Origin: an uncultured Christensenellaceae bacterium
GTDB lineage: Bacteria; Bacillota; Clostridia; Christensenellales; UBA3700
NCBI GenBank assembly: GCA_944381345.1
Contig: CALWKU010000036.1
Coordinates: 1-34,197 of the forward strand
DNA length: 34,197 bases
Reading direction: 5' to 3'
Shown: positions 16,442 to 26,648 of the stretch, piece after piece
Layout: each line of letters starts with the position of its first letter
Numbering within the stretch: the first letter of the stretch is position 1
The notes under the pieces: model-generated
What the model was told of the DNA's origin: nothing
Seen by the model: only the letters and a program-made list of their open reading frames with translations
The model's database searches: none
Position numbers and translations under genes: made by a program

Positions 16442-17800
16442 TCAAGCCTGCCCTTCGATGGCGTAAATTGCCATAGAAACTTCCATCCTCTTTCTCATCA
16501 TCAAACAAGACAATTCGTAGGGTGTGTCCATGCTGCCGGCGAAGTTTAAGTTGTTGGCGACGCAGCCGCCGGAACAATAATATTTGGCGATGCAGTCGGC
16601 GCATTCGGGCTTGCGGGTAACGATGTTTCGGGCAAACTTTTCGCTGACGGAGAGGTCGTAATCGGTCGACTTGAGGACGTTGCCCATGTAGTAGGGCTTG
16701 TTCTCTGCGAATTGGTGGCAGGGATAGATATCTCCCCTTGGAGTGACGGCGAGATATTCGCAGCCGCTGCCGCAGCCTGTCAGACGTTTGATCACGCACG
16801 GACCGCCCTCGAGGTCTATCATAAAGTGGAAGAAATTGAACCACTTGTTTGTCTTGCGGCGTTCGATATAGGCGCGCGCGAGCCGTTCATACTCGGAAAG
16901 GATCGCGGGTATGTGCTCTTTTCTTATCGCAAGTTCGGGGATGTCGGTCACGACAGGCTCCATGGAGATCTGATCAAATCCGCAGTCGTTGAGAAACAGT
17001 ACGTCGTCGGCAAAGTCGAGGTTTAGAGCAGTGAACGTGCCGCGGACATAGTACGACTTATCGCCGCGGATCTTTCGGAATTCAAGGGCGTTGTTGAGGA
17101 TGACGTCAAAGACGTCTTTGCCGTTCGGGGTCTTGCGCACGCGGTTGTGCACTTCCCGTCTGCCGTCTATCGACAGCACGACGTTGTACATATTCTCGTT
17201 TAGCCAGCGGCGGTTCTCCTCGTCGAGCAACAGGCAGTTTGTGGTCATCGTAAAGTTGAAGGTCTTGCCCGTCTCTTTTTCGCGCGAGCGCGCATACTCT
17301 ACGACCGCCTTGACCGTTTTCATGTTCATCAACGGCTCTCCGCCGAAGAAATCTATTTCGAGATTACGGCGGCTGCCGCTGTTGGCGATGAGGAAGTCGA
17401 CCGCTTTCACCCCCACCTCTACGGGCATATGCGCTCTGTCGGAGGTATGGTAAGTTCCCTCATCGGCGAAGCAGTATTTGCAGCGCAGATTGCAGTCATG
17501 GCAGATGTGCAGGCACAACGCCTTGACCTCTCCGACACGCTTTTTGTTCATCGTGACGGAGCACGGGCTGTCAAGCACGCCTTCTTTGACGAGCTTTTCT
17601 AATTCGGCTTTTATCTCATCTCTTTCGGCGAGGGAGACGGCTGTGTATTCACTCCTTTCTTGCTCGGAAAATTCAAGACCGTAACGCTCTTTTGCACATA
17701 AAAAAGTGACATGATCCACATTGTGGAGGCTGCCACTTTCGGTGTCGTACAAAAAGCTATACGTCCTGTCTCCGATGCGGAAACAAAACGGATGCGTCAT
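16442..17800 (-). CDS. scfB: ScfB, radical SAM maturase of the SCIFF ranthipeptide
   Basis: This 452-residue radical SAM/SPASM enzyme belongs to the SCIFF maturase family, which joins Cys sulfur atoms to other residues of the ScfA peptide by thioether bonds. An N-terminal peptide-recognition part (about 1-90) precedes the SAM cluster motif C-x3-C-x2-C in CNLRCKYCF (about 103-110) and the GGEP segment (DFFGGEPLM). The C-terminal SPASM region holds the auxiliary cluster cysteines (TGCGSGCEY, YPCHQF, CADCIAKYYCSGGC). The ATG at 17800 lies 9 nt after the scfA stop with no Shine-Dalgarno, so translation is probably coupled. The TGA stop lies inside an inverted repeat of the neighbouring 111-bp element. 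Confidence 0.95.
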   Translation of the reverse strand: MTHPFCFRIGDRTYSFLYDTESGSLHNVDHVTFLCAKERYGLEFSEQERSEYTAVSLAERDEIKAELEKLVKEGVLDSPCSVTMNKKRVGEVKALCLHICHDCNLRCKYCFADEGTYHTSDRAHMPVEVGVKAVDFLIANSGSRRNLEIDFFGGEPLMNMKTVKAVVEYARSREKETGKTFNFTMTTNCLLLDEENRRWLNENMYNVVLSIDGRREVHNRVRKTPNGKDVFDVILNNALEFRKIRGDKSYYVRGTFTALNLDFADDVLFLNDCGFDQISMEPVVTDIPELAIRKEHIPAILSEYERLARAYIERRKTNKWFNFFHFMIDLEGGPCVIKRLTGCGSGCEYLAVTPRGDIYPCHQFAENKPYYMGNVLKSTDYDLSVSEKFARNIVTRKPECADCIAKYYCSGGCVANNLNFAGSMDTPYELSCLMMRKRMEVSMAIYAIEGQA

Positions 17801-17809
17801 ATCAAGATA

Positions 17810-17983
17810 TCAAAGCAACGGCTTTTTGACGGTATTGACCTTTTCGTCGCGCTGCTTGCAGCTCTGATTGCCGACCGTGCAGCTTGTCTTGCAAGCGGAT
17901 TGGCAGCTGGATTGGCACTCGCCGCAGCCGATGTTGCCGCTCTTTTTCATCCCGTCTTTGACTATGCTGTTGATGTGTTTCAT
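17810..17983 (-). CDS. scfA: ScfA, SCIFF (six cysteines) ranthipeptide precursor
   Basis: This 57-residue precursor starts MKHINSIVKDGMKKSG, then carries the conserved six-cysteine block CGECQSSCQSACKTSC followed by TVGNQSC (Cys 20, 23, 27, 31, 35 and 42). This matches SCIFF peptides, substrates of the radical SAM enzyme encoded 9 nt downstream; the family is nearly universal in Clostridia and its products are thioether-bridged. Most SCIFF peptides end soon after the sixth cysteine, whereas this one continues for 15 residues (KQRDEKVNTVKKPLL). GGAGG lies 7 nt before the ATG and a promoter is visible upstream. The gene is shorter than common ORF cut-offs and easy to miss. Confidence 0.95.
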   Translation of the reverse strand: MKHINSIVKDGMKKSGNIGCGECQSSCQSACKTSCTVGNQSCKQRDEKVNTVKKPLL

Positions 17984-18013
17984 AATACACCTCCGAGTTC
18001 GTTTGGTAATTCT

Positions 18014-18042
18014 ATTTTAATATATCGCGGCGGATAATGCAA
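18014..18042 (-). promoter_or_regulatory. Promoter of scfA-scfB
   Basis: The minus strand has -35 TTGCAT (18037-18042), a 17-nt spacer and -10 TAAAAT (18014-18019). The predicted start near 18007 gives a 24-nt leader with GGAGG. Confidence 0.65.
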
Positions 18043-18153
18043 GCGATTGCGGCATTTTTTCGCGCCCGACGCCGCGCTCCGAATATGTCTGTTTGCTTTG
18101 GGCGATCGTTCTAATCCGAAATGTCGCCGCATATCCTCTCTCGGAGGTGACAT

Positions 18154-18543
18154 ATGACCAAAACGGACAAGCATGACATTGCCGACATCGTCCTAGCGAC
18201 GCTTCTGTCGGTTATCTTTTCGGTAATAGGGATCGCAATATTCGCGGCGGTGGTGGGCTTTGCGGAAGTCCCGGAAAAATTTATCGAGCCGATAAACATA
18301 GCGATCAAGATAGTCGCTATCGCACTCGCGTCGGTGATAGGGATGCGCAAAAAGAGCAACGGACTGCTCAAAGGTCTGATTGCGGGACTGCTGTACGCAG
18401 GAGCGACCTATTTGATATTTTCGCTGACGAGCGGCAAGTTCGACCACGGCGGCATGAGCATATTCGACGCCCTCACCTGCGCCGCGTCGGGGGCGCTGAG
18501 CGGAATACTCGCAGTCAATATCGGCAAAGACGCCAAGGCATAA
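18154..18543 (+). CDS. TIGR04086-like small membrane protein
   Basis: This 129-residue protein has four predicted transmembrane helices (about 11-37, 48-63, 70-92 and 103-122). The helix pair around KGLIAGLLYAGATYL and the ending SGILAVNIGK resemble TIGR04086/DUF3792 membrane proteins of Clostridia, whose function is unknown. The start follows CGGAGG at about 6 nt. It is divergent from scfAB, with yajC and tgt convergent on the other side; as far as I recall these genes often sit close together in Clostridia, which supports the family call. Confidence 0.7.
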   Translation: MTKTDKHDIADIVLATLLSVIFSVIGIAIFAAVVGFAEVPEKFIEPINIAIKIVAIALASVIGMRKKSNGLLKGLIAGLLYAGATYLIFSLTSGKFDHGGMSIFDALTCAASGALSGILAVNIGKDAKA

Positions 18544-18658
18544 CGCTCCCGTTTGCAAGGCAAAGCAGTTTAAACAACGCGTCTTGCCATCGTGAATGTT
18601 CGCCGAAAAGACTATGCAAAATCAATTTCACGTCATGGTATATCGGCGGCAGCGCATG

Positions 18659-18684
18659 AAAAAGCGGGCGCGAAATGCGCCCGC
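18659..18684 (-). terminator. Intrinsic terminator after yajC
   Basis: On the minus strand GCGGGCGC-ATTTC-GCGCCCGC (18684-18664) forms a perfect 8-bp stem, followed by five T (18663-18659). It lies 13 nt after the yajC stop. Confidence 0.93.
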
Positions 18685-18697
18685 AAAATTCGTAAGT

Positions 18698-19333
18698 TCA
18701 GGATTTGAGATCTTTGCCGCCGTCGATGCCTGCGGCGTCGCTCTCCTTTTCCTCGACTTGAACGTCCGCATCCGAAGTTTGGACTTCTTCCGCCGCGTCT
18801 GCGACCTCGTCGGCAGCGTTGTCGATGACCTCTCCGTCCTCGAACGGAGTCTGATCCGTGCTTTCGCTCTCGGCGGCTTCTCTGTACTTGCGTCCGCGCT
18901 TTTTCGCCTTTTTCTCTGCGCTCTCGGCGTCCGCGACTTCATCGTCGGCGGCTACCGGAGCTTCCTTTTGAGCGGCGACGGCAGTCTCGTTGCTCACAGG
19001 CACTCCGTCCGGGGTGGCGATGACGTTGTAGACCGCTCCCTTGTCTATCGTGACGAGCATTGAGCCGTCGAGATTGGCGCTGATGTCGAGAACGAACACG
19101 TTCTGCTGATTGTCGATCGCCTTGATGATGCCGACGAATCCGCCTATAGTCCTGATCTTGGTGCCGGTCTTGATGCTGTTCATCATTTCCTGGGCTTTCT
19201 TTTGTCTTTTGCGCTGGGGGATGATTGACAAGAGCATCATGCCGATCATCAACGCGCCCAGAACGACGAGCATGATGATGGAAGTATTGTCGTTTCCGCC
19301 TTCTTCCGCCGCCATAATAAGCAATTCTTTCAT
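18698..19333 (-). CDS. yajC: YajC, Sec translocase accessory subunit, with long acidic tail
   Basis: YajC associates with SecDF at the SecYEG channel. Here a single transmembrane helix (about 18-38) is followed by the basic PQRKRQKK segment and the YajC core (QEMMNSIKTGTKIRTIGG, then VLDISANLD and GAVYNVI, to about 107). Usual YajC proteins stop near 90-115 residues; this one has 211, with roughly 100 extra residues dominated by Glu, Asp and Ala and a basic island KKAKKRGRKYRE. AAAGGAG lies 6 nt before the ATG. It follows tgt, as in many bacteria, but has its own promoter. The tail looks disordered; its role is unknown. Confidence 0.92.
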   Translation of the reverse strand: MKELLIMAAEEGGNDNTSIIMLVVLGALMIGMMLLSIIPQRKRQKKAQEMMNSIKTGTKIRTIGGFVGIIKAIDNQQNVFVLDISANLDGSMLVTIDKGAVYNVIATPDGVPVSNETAVAAQKEAPVAADDEVADAESAEKKAKKRGRKYREAAESESTDQTPFEDGEVIDNAADEVADAAEEVQTSDADVQVEEKESDAAGIDGGKDLKS

Positions 19334-19377
19334 GGTAACTCCTTTTGTCTGCGCGCATACGCGGCGCGCTATCTAAT

Positions 19378-19406
19378 ACTATATATAATTCGGCGCAAAA
19401 TAGCAA
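19378..19406 (-). promoter_or_regulatory. Probable promoter of yajC
   Basis: The minus strand has TTGCTA (19401-19406), a 17-nt spacer and TATAGT (19378-19383), with a start near 19371 and a leader of about 38 nt. An AT-rich imperfect hairpin (19423-19451) lies between the tgt stop and this site. Confidence 0.55.
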
Positions 19407-19501
19407 GCAAGTGACGCCACAAAAGCAAGTATTTTGTGTAAAATTTTGCTTAATCGTGCATTAAACTCTCTTCTATTTCGCTATTTCGGGACTACGAGCG
19501 G

Positions 19502-20674
<1,173 letters not shown>

Positions 20675-20685
20675 TTATATATTTG

Positions 20686-21720
20686 TCACAATATCAGCAT
20701 CGCGTCCCCGAACGAGAAAAATCTGTACTCCTCGTCCACGGCGTGCCTGTACAATTCGAGCGTCTTTTCTCTGCCGACGAGAGCGCTGACCAACATGATC
20801 AACGTCGATTGAGGCAGATGGAAGTTGGTGATCAGACAGTCGACGATCTTGAACTTGTAACCGGGATAGATGAATATCTCGGTGTTGCCGTGCCCGGGGT
20901 GAATCTCTCCGTCGTCGGTAGACGCGCTCTCCACGGTGCGCACCGAAGTCGTGCCTACGCAGATCACTCGTCTGCCGTCTCGTTTGGCGGCGTTGATGAT
21001 GTCGGCGCTCTGTTGCGAGACCTCGTAGTATTCGCTGTGCATCTTGTGCCCTTCAACGCTTTCCTCCTTGACGGGGCGGAACGTGCCGAGGCCTACGTGC
21101 AGCAGCACGCGCGCGACGATGACGCCCATATCCTCTATCTTTTGCAGCAATTCGGGCGTAAAGTGCAGCCCTGCGGTCGGCGCGGCGGCAGAGCCCTCCT
21201 TCCTGCAATAGACGGTCTGATAACGCGACTTGTCTTTAAGTTTTTCGTGGATATACGGCGGCAGCGGCATGTTGCCCACTCTGTCCAGGATGTCCTCGAA
21301 CACGCCGTCGAACTCGAACTCCAGCACCCTCATCCCCTCGTCGCCCGTACTCAAAACGGTCGCATACAGATCGTCCGAAAACTTTATCCTCCGTCCCGGC
21401 AGCAGCTTGCGCGCGGGGCGGGCTATACACTCCCATCTCTTGTAATCGACGCGTTTGAGCAGCAGCGTCTCCACATGCGCGCCCTCTGTGCCGTCGTCGC
21501 CGAGGCGCACGCCGTATATGCGCGCGGGGATGACCTTGGTGTCGTTGACGACGAGCACGTCGCCGGGGCGCAGAAACTCGGGAAGCTCGCAAAAGACTCG
21601 ATCCTGCACGGCGTCGCGCGCCCTGTCGTAGACGAGCATACGCGAACGATCGCGCGGCTCGATCGGAGTCTGCGCGATCAATCTCTCGGGCAAATAGTAG
21701 TCGAAATCGCTTGTTTTCAT
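20686..21720 (-). CDS. queA: QueA, SAM:tRNA ribosyltransferase-isomerase
   Basis: QueA moves the ribosyl part of S-adenosylmethionine onto preQ1 in tRNA to make epoxyqueuosine. This 344-residue protein shows family segments in order: the start [17 protein letters not shown], then [16 protein letters not shown], then [12 protein letters not shown], then [10 protein letters not shown], and near the end [18 protein letters not shown]. The length is normal. The ATG overlaps the ruvB stop by 4 nt with no Shine-Dalgarno of its own, so translation is probably coupled to ruvB. The ruvA-ruvB-queA-tgt order is widely conserved. Confidence 0.97.
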   Translation of the reverse strand: MKTSDFDYYLPERLIAQTPIEPRDRSRMLVYDRARDAVQDRVFCELPEFLRPGDVLVVNDTKVIPARIYGVRLGDDGTEGAHVETLLLKRVDYKRWECIARPARKLLPGRRIKFSDDLYATVLSTGDEGMRVLEFEFDGVFEDILDRVGNMPLPPYIHEKLKDKSRYQTVYCRKEGSAAAPTAGLHFTPELLQKIEDMGVIVARVLLHVGLGTFRPVKEESVEGHKMHSEYYEVSQQSADIINAAKRDGRRVICVGTTSVRTVESASTDDGEIHPGHGNTEIFIYPGYKFKIVDCLITNFHLPQSTLIMLVSALVGREKTLELYRHAVDEEYRFFSFGDAMLIL

Positions 21721-22781
21721 CGATCTTTGTCAAAAGCGTCGAGCATGCTCATCTGGCGGATAGCCGACTGGGGCACTTCTCTTGCGAAGTGTCTGTACGC
21801 GTCGGGCAGCGCCACTCTGCCTCGCGGCGTGCGGGCGATAAAAGTGATCTGCATAAGATAGGGTTCGTAGACATCCTCGATCGTGCCGCTGTCCTCGCCT
21901 ACCGACGCTGCGAGCGTATCCAAGCCGACGGGACCGCCGCCGAACTTGTCGATCATCGTCAGGATTATCTTTGCGTCCACCGAGTCAAGCCCAAGCTTGT
22001 CTATCTCCATCTTGCCCAGCGCGTGGTCGGCGACATTCCTGTCTATCACTCCTTCGCCCTTGACCTCGGCGAAGTCGCGCACGCGTTTTAGGATGCGGTT
22101 GGCGATTCGCGGAGTACCTCGACTGCGCCTTGCTATCTCCACCGCGCCGTCGTCGGTGATCTCCACTCCGAGGATAGCCGCCGAGCGGCGCACGATCTTG
22201 GCGAGCTGTTCGGGAGTATACATCTCCAAGCGGCAGTTGACGCCGAAACGGTCGCGCAGCGGCGAAGTAAGCATGCCAGCCTTGGTCGTCGCGCCGATAA
22301 GCGTAAACTTGGGCAGCGCGAGGCGTATGCTCTTTGCCGACGGTCCTTTGCCGACGACAAAGTCGAGCGCGAAGTCCTCCATCGCCGGATACAGCACCTC
22401 CTCTACGTTGCGGTTGAGGCGGTGTATCTCGTCGATGAACAGCACGTCGTTTTCGCCGAGATTGGTCAATATCGCCGCAAGGTCCGCCGCCTTTTCGATC
22501 GCCGGACCGGAGGTGATGCGGATCTGCGCGTTCATCTCGGACGCGATGATGTGCGCGAGCGTGGTCTTACCCAAACCCGGAGGACCGTACAGCAGCACGT
22601 GGTCGAGGGGCTCTCCCCTTGCTACGGCAGCCTTTATGTAGATCTCCAAATTTTCCTTGATCTTATCCTGTCCGACATATTCGTCCATCGTGCGCGGACG
22701 CAGCGTATTTTCGCTGTCGCTCTCGCTCGCAGTCTGCAACGAGGACATAAATCTCGGTTCGCGTTCGTCGAAATCGCTCAT
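21717..22781 (-). CDS. ruvB: RuvB, Holliday junction branch-migration motor
   Basis: RuvB is the hexameric AAA+ ATPase that drives branch migration with RuvA. This 354-residue protein carries Walker A GPPGLGKT (66-73), Walker B DEIH (117-120), sensor 1 in [12 protein letters not shown], an arginine-containing PLRDRFG segment, and the C-terminal winged-helix DNA-binding part ([16 protein letters not shown]). An N-terminal extension of about 20 residues precedes the usual start of homology. GAGGAG lies about 9 nt before the ATG. The gene overlaps ruvA and queA by 4 nt each, showing a tight operon. Confidence 0.98.
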   Translation of the reverse strand: MSDFDEREPRFMSSLQTASESDSENTLRPRTMDEYVGQDKIKENLEIYIKAAVARGEPLDHVLLYGPPGLGKTTLAHIIASEMNAQIRITSGPAIEKAADLAAILTNLGENDVLFIDEIHRLNRNVEEVLYPAMEDFALDFVVGKGPSAKSIRLALPKFTLIGATTKAGMLTSPLRDRFGVNCRLEMYTPEQLAKIVRRSAAILGVEITDDGAVEIARRSRGTPRIANRILKRVRDFAEVKGEGVIDRNVADHALGKMEIDKLGLDSVDAKIILTMIDKFGGGPVGLDTLAASVGEDSGTIEDVYEPYLMQITFIARTPRGRVALPDAYRHFAREVPQSAIRQMSMLDAFDKDR

Positions 22782-23380
22782 TTGTCAAAGCTCCTCAGCG
22801 CAAGCCCGATGATCTGTTCGAGCTTGTCCGTCTTTTTCATCGCCGCGGAAACGGCGGTGTATGCGTCCGTCTTGGAAATGCCCAGCGACACAAGCGCGGC
22901 GATCGCGTCCTGCGCGGTCGCGTCCACCGCGGCATTCATCGGTAAAGCGTCTGCGGGCGCGATCGAGGACACGCTCGACGACACCTGTTCGCGCAGCTCC
23001 AAGATGATGCGCTCGGCTGTCTTTTTGCCTATGCCCTTGACCTTGGACATCGTCGCGGCGTCCCCTCCTACGATAGCTATCGCAAGCGTGGACACGTCGA
23101 CGGACGACAGGATCTGCAGCGCGAGTTTGCCGCCGACGCCTCCGACCGATGTCAGATTATCGAACATCGCCTTTTCTTCCTTGGAGTAAAAGCCGAACAG
23201 CCTGACGTCGTCCTGCGCTACCGCAAGACGGCAGTAGATGGTGACGGTCTCGCCCTGTCTGCCCAGCTTTGCGAGAGTGGCGTTGCTGACAAGCAGTTCG
23301 TAAGCTACCCCACCCGGAGTGGCGACCGCAAGCCTGCCCTCCTCGTAAAACACTACTTTGCCTGTGACGGAATAAAACAT
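22778..23380 (-). CDS. ruvA: RuvA, Holliday junction binding protein
   Basis: RuvA binds the four-way junction as a tetramer and recruits RuvB. The 200-residue protein has an N-terminal OB fold ([17 protein letters not shown]), two helix-hairpin-helix motifs ([15 protein letters not shown] and [17 protein letters not shown]) and a C-terminal RuvB-binding helix bundle ([16 protein letters not shown]). Position 23380 is chosen over an upstream in-frame TTG because family members begin at this MxxxxxG and because the upstream codons overlap the promoter. The -10 TATAAT ends only 9 nt before the ATG, leaving almost no leader and only a weak GAG. Confidence 0.96.
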   Translation of the reverse strand: MFYSVTGKVVFYEEGRLAVATPGGVAYELLVSNATLAKLGRQGETVTIYCRLAVAQDDVRLFGFYSKEEKAMFDNLTSVGGVGGKLALQILSSVDVSTLAIAIVGGDAATMSKVKGIGKKTAERIILELREQVSSSVSSIAPADALPMNAAVDATAQDAIAALVSLGISKTDAYTAVSAAMKKTDKLEQIIGLALRSFDK

Positions 23381-23389
23381 ATCTCGTAT

Positions 23390-23418
23390 ATTATAACTCA
23401 ATCGCGCGCACAACGCAA
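23390..23418 (-). promoter_or_regulatory. Promoter of ruvAB-queA-tgt
   Basis: The minus strand has TTGCGT (23413-23418), a 17-nt spacer and a perfect TATAAT (23390-23395). The -10 ends 9 nt before the ruvA ATG, so the mRNA leader would be about 1-4 nt. Confidence 0.65.
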
Positions 23419-23437
23419 CCGTTGCCGCGCAGTGCGT

Positions 23438-23995
23438 TCAAATCAGTCCCTCTTCGGCGAGCGCGCGATCCACTCGGCGGTAAAGTTCGTCCGGACAGCA
23501 GTCGCTGTCGATGACCCGGTCGGCGGGCTGCTCGTTGCGTCTCCTCAACGCGAACATCGCGGCTATTTGCTCTTCGCTCCTGCCGTCGCGCACGGCGACT
23601 CTCGCCGCCCTTACGCGTTCGGGCGCGGTGACGAGCCACAGTTCGTGCGGCGTCCCTTCGAGCGCCTCGGGGACCTGCACCTCGGCAAAGACGACGTCCT
23701 TATCTTTTGCCTTTTCAAGCAGCGCGGCTATGACTTTGGGGTGCGCCGCGGCGTTAAGCAGGGCGACGTCGCCGGGATGCGCCGCAAGGTGTGCGGCGAG
23801 CGCCTTTTTGTCCACTTTGCCGTCTTTTACCGTGCCGAAAAGACGGTCTATCTCGGCGATATACTCGGGCGAATTTATCACGCCCGTGTTGAAAATTCGG
23901 TCGCAATCGTAGACCGCGAAACCTCGGCTCTTTATGTAATTTGCAACGGTGGACTTGCCGCTGCCCATGGGTCCGGTGACGGCGATCAGCCTCAT
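23438..23995 (-). CDS. coaE: CoaE, dephospho-CoA kinase
   Basis: CoaE phosphorylates dephospho-CoA in the last step of coenzyme A synthesis. The 185-residue protein starts MRLIAVTGPMGSGKST, with the P-loop at 8-16, followed by VYDCDRIFN (the conserved Asp-containing segment) and the lid and C-terminal segments HPKVIAALL, VPEALEG and LRRRNEQ. The start at 23995 overlaps the polA stop (ATGA) and is preceded by GGAGG at 5 nt; an upstream in-frame start inside polA was rejected. The polA-coaE pairing is common in Firmicutes. Confidence 0.95.
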   Translation of the reverse strand: MRLIAVTGPMGSGKSTVANYIKSRGFAVYDCDRIFNTGVINSPEYIAEIDRLFGTVKDGKVDKKALAAHLAAHPGDVALLNAAAHPKVIAALLEKAKDKDVVFAEVQVPEALEGTPHELWLVTAPERVRAARVAVRDGRSEEQIAAMFALRRRNEQPADRVIDSDCCPDELYRRVDRALAEEGLI

Positions 23996-26538
23996 TTTGC
24001 CTCCAACCAATTGTCGCCTATGCCGACGTCGGCGATCAGCGGCACCGCAAGACGCGCGGCGTTCTCCATTTCGCGTTTGAGGATGACGGCGGCTCTTTGC
24101 GCCTCGTCCTCGGGCGCGTCGACGATCAATTCGTCATGCACCTGCATGATCAGTCCGGCTTTCAGCCCCGCGTCTTTGAGCGCGCGGTCGGCGGAGATCA
24201 TCGCCCTTTTGATTATATCGGACGCTGTACCCTGTAACGGCATATTCATCGCAACGCGCTCGCCGAAAGAGCGGGTATTGTAGTTGGTAGACTTGAGTTC
24301 GGGGATATATCTGCGTCTGCCGTCGAGAGTGCGGACAAATCCGTGTTCTTTGGCGTATTCCACGCTGCTTTCCATATATCTCTTTACGTCGGGATAGGTC
24401 GCAAAATAATTATTCATATATTCGCGCGCCTGCCACACCGCTACGCCGAGATCCTCGGACAGTCCGTAGTCGCTTATACCGTAGATTATGCCGAAGTTGA
24501 CCGCCTTTGCGCTGCGGCGCATATCCGGGGTGACGAGTTCGGGCGGTACGCGGAACAGTTTCGCCGCGGTAGCGGCGTGGAAATCCGCTCCCGCTTTGAA
24601 CGCCTCGATCATATGTCTGTCGCCGCTGAAATGCGCCATAAGCCTCAGCTCTATCTGCGAATAGTCGGCGCAGACCAGCTTGCAGCCGGGCGAGGCTACG
24701 AACATACGCCTTATCTCCCTGCCGCTCTCCTTTCGTATCGGTATATTTTGCAGATTCGGCTCTGTCGACGACAGCCTGCCCGTAGCTGTGACCGCCTGGC
24801 GGAACACGGTGTGTATCCGCCCCTTTGCGTCGATGAGGGGCAGCATCCCGTCAAGATATGTCGATTTGAGCTTTGACAATTCGCGGTAGGACAAAATGAG
24901 CGGAATGACGGGATGCTCGTTTTTGAGCGCTGCCAGCACCTCGACGTTGGTCGAATAACCGCTCTTTGTCTTTTTGCCCGCTTTGAGCCCGAGTTTTTCA
25001 AACAGGATGTGCGCGAGCTGTTTGGTGGAGTTTAGGTTGAACGGCTCGCCCGCGAGTTCCGTTATCCTCGCCGACAGTCCGTCAAGCTGCGCGCCGAACC
25101 TTTCCGACAGCTTCTGCAGCGTGTCCCGATCGACGGTGAAACCTCTGTCCTCCATGTCTTTGAGCACGCCGACGAGCGGCTTTTCGAGGTCGCGGTACAT
25201 CGCGGTCTGCTCCTTTTGAGACATCTCCTCTTCGAGCAATGCGTCCGCTTTGAGCAGCGCCGCGCCCGCATTCGCGCCGGGTATGTCGTAGGCGGCAAAC
25301 AGATCGGACGCGTTTTTGTACCCGGCGTTGCTGTCGCACAGATACGCTTTGAGCATGACGTCGTCCCAGCCGCGCAGCGCAATGCCGTAGCCGTCCAGCG
25401 TATGAACGAGCGTCTTGGCGTCAAAGCACACCTTGATCCTGTCCCCGTCCTCCAACAGCGGTTTCAGCGCGGCGAGCGCGGCGTCGAAGGTCACGCCCTC
25501 GTCAAAAAAGTTGTCGGTGACGGCGACTGCATACGAACCCGCCTCCGACGCAAAGAATATCTTTTCGCCCGATATGTCCACCGCCGCCGCGCCCTTCGTT
25601 TCCGCGACCGCGCGGACAAGGCTCTCCTCATCGGCGACGGTCTCCGCGTCGGGAAGCGTTATCCCCGCGCATTCCGCCGCCGCGCCGTCGTCGTATGCAA
25701 ACGAATCGGCGAGTTTGGCGAGGTTGTAGTCGAGCAATTCCTTTTTGAGCGCGACCGGGAACACCGGCTCGAAGTCGGGCGCGAGCGCGCCGTCGTCAAT
25801 CGGACTGTCGGTGTCTATCGTCGCAAGCTTGTATGAAAGATAGGCAAGATCTTTGTTTTGTTCCAACTTTTCGCGCAGCTTGCCCTTCACCTCGTCGAGG
25901 TGGGCGTAGACTCCGTCCAGCGTGCCGTACAGATCGAGCAGTCCCTTTGCGGTCTTTTCGCCCACGCCTGGCACGCCGGGGATGTTGTCGGACGCGTCGC
26001 CCATCAACGCTTTGAGATCGATGACCTGCGACGGGATCAGCCCATAGTCCTCTTTGAGTTTTGCCTCGTCCATCAGCGCGACGTCCGAAATGCCTTTGAT
26101 CGTAAACACTACCTTGGTCTTGGCGTCGATCAGCTGCCAGCTGTCGCGGTCGCCGGTGACGATAAGCACGTCGCCGTCAAAGCGGCGCGCGAGCGTACCG
26201 ATTATGTCGTCCGCCTCGTAGCCGTCTTTTTCGCACACGGGGACGCGCATCAGCCCCAGCATATCCTTGACGGGCTGCAACTGCGCGGCTAGATCGTCGG
26301 GCATGGGCTTGCGGGTCGCCTTATAGCCGTCGTACAGTTCCTTGCGGAAAGTGGGCGCCTTGCGGTCGAATACGGCGACTACCTTGTCGGGCTTGTATTG
26401 AGCGACGAGTTTTGCAAACATCGTAAAGTACCCGTGGATCGCCCCGGTGGGACGCCCCTTGCGGTCCGTGAGCTGGCTCATCGCGTAATATGCCCTGTTG
26501 AGCAGCGAGTTGGAATCGAGAAGTACGAGTGTCGGCAT
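23992..26538 (-). CDS. polA: DNA polymerase I
   Basis: This 848-residue family A polymerase does repair synthesis and Okazaki primer removal. The N-terminal 5'-3' exonuclease/flap domain (about 1-290) shows LLDSNSLLNRAYYA, YEADDIIGTLA and GDRDSWQL. The middle 3'-5' exonuclease-like domain lacks the acidic residues for proofreading (DIS where DxE is expected). The polymerase domain has motif A DYSQIELR, motif B RRSAKAVNFGIIYG and motif C QVHDELIVD (VHDE at 800-803). GGAG lies about 8 nt before the ATG. A promoter lies about 110 nt upstream, back to back with that of the divergent symporter gene, and coaE overlaps its end. Confidence 0.98.
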   Translation of the reverse strand: MPTLVLLDSNSLLNRAYYAMSQLTDRKGRPTGAIHGYFTMFAKLVAQYKPDKVVAVFDRKAPTFRKELYDGYKATRKPMPDDLAAQLQPVKDMLGLMRVPVCEKDGYEADDIIGTLARRFDGDVLIVTGDRDSWQLIDAKTKVVFTIKGISDVALMDEAKLKEDYGLIPSQVIDLKALMGDASDNIPGVPGVGEKTAKGLLDLYGTLDGVYAHLDEVKGKLREKLEQNKDLAYLSYKLATIDTDSPIDDGALAPDFEPVFPVALKKELLDYNLAKLADSFAYDDGAAAECAGITLPDAETVADEESLVRAVAETKGAAAVDISGEKIFFASEAGSYAVAVTDNFFDEGVTFDAALAALKPLLEDGDRIKVCFDAKTLVHTLDGYGIALRGWDDVMLKAYLCDSNAGYKNASDLFAAYDIPGANAGAALLKADALLEEEMSQKEQTAMYRDLEKPLVGVLKDMEDRGFTVDRDTLQKLSERFGAQLDGLSARITELAGEPFNLNSTKQLAHILFEKLGLKAGKKTKSGYSTNVEVLAALKNEHPVIPLILSYRELSKLKSTYLDGMLPLIDAKGRIHTVFRQAVTATGRLSSTEPNLQNIPIRKESGREIRRMFVASPGCKLVCADYSQIELRLMAHFSGDRHMIEAFKAGADFHAATAAKLFRVPPELVTPDMRRSAKAVNFGIIYGISDYGLSEDLGVAVWQAREYMNNYFATYPDVKRYMESSVEYAKEHGFVRTLDGRRRYIPELKSTNYNTRSFGERVAMNMPLQGTASDIIKRAMISADRALKDAGLKAGLIMQVHDELIVDAPEDEAQRAAVILKREMENAARLAVPLIADVGIGDNWLEAK

Positions 26539-26648
26539 GGCAATTCTCCGAGATTATTTGCGTAAGAGCGCGCATTTTGCCCGACGATACGCCTTCTCGG
26601 CGCAATGATTTCGGAGTGCGCGCGGACGCGCCCGTCCGCTACTCTTCA

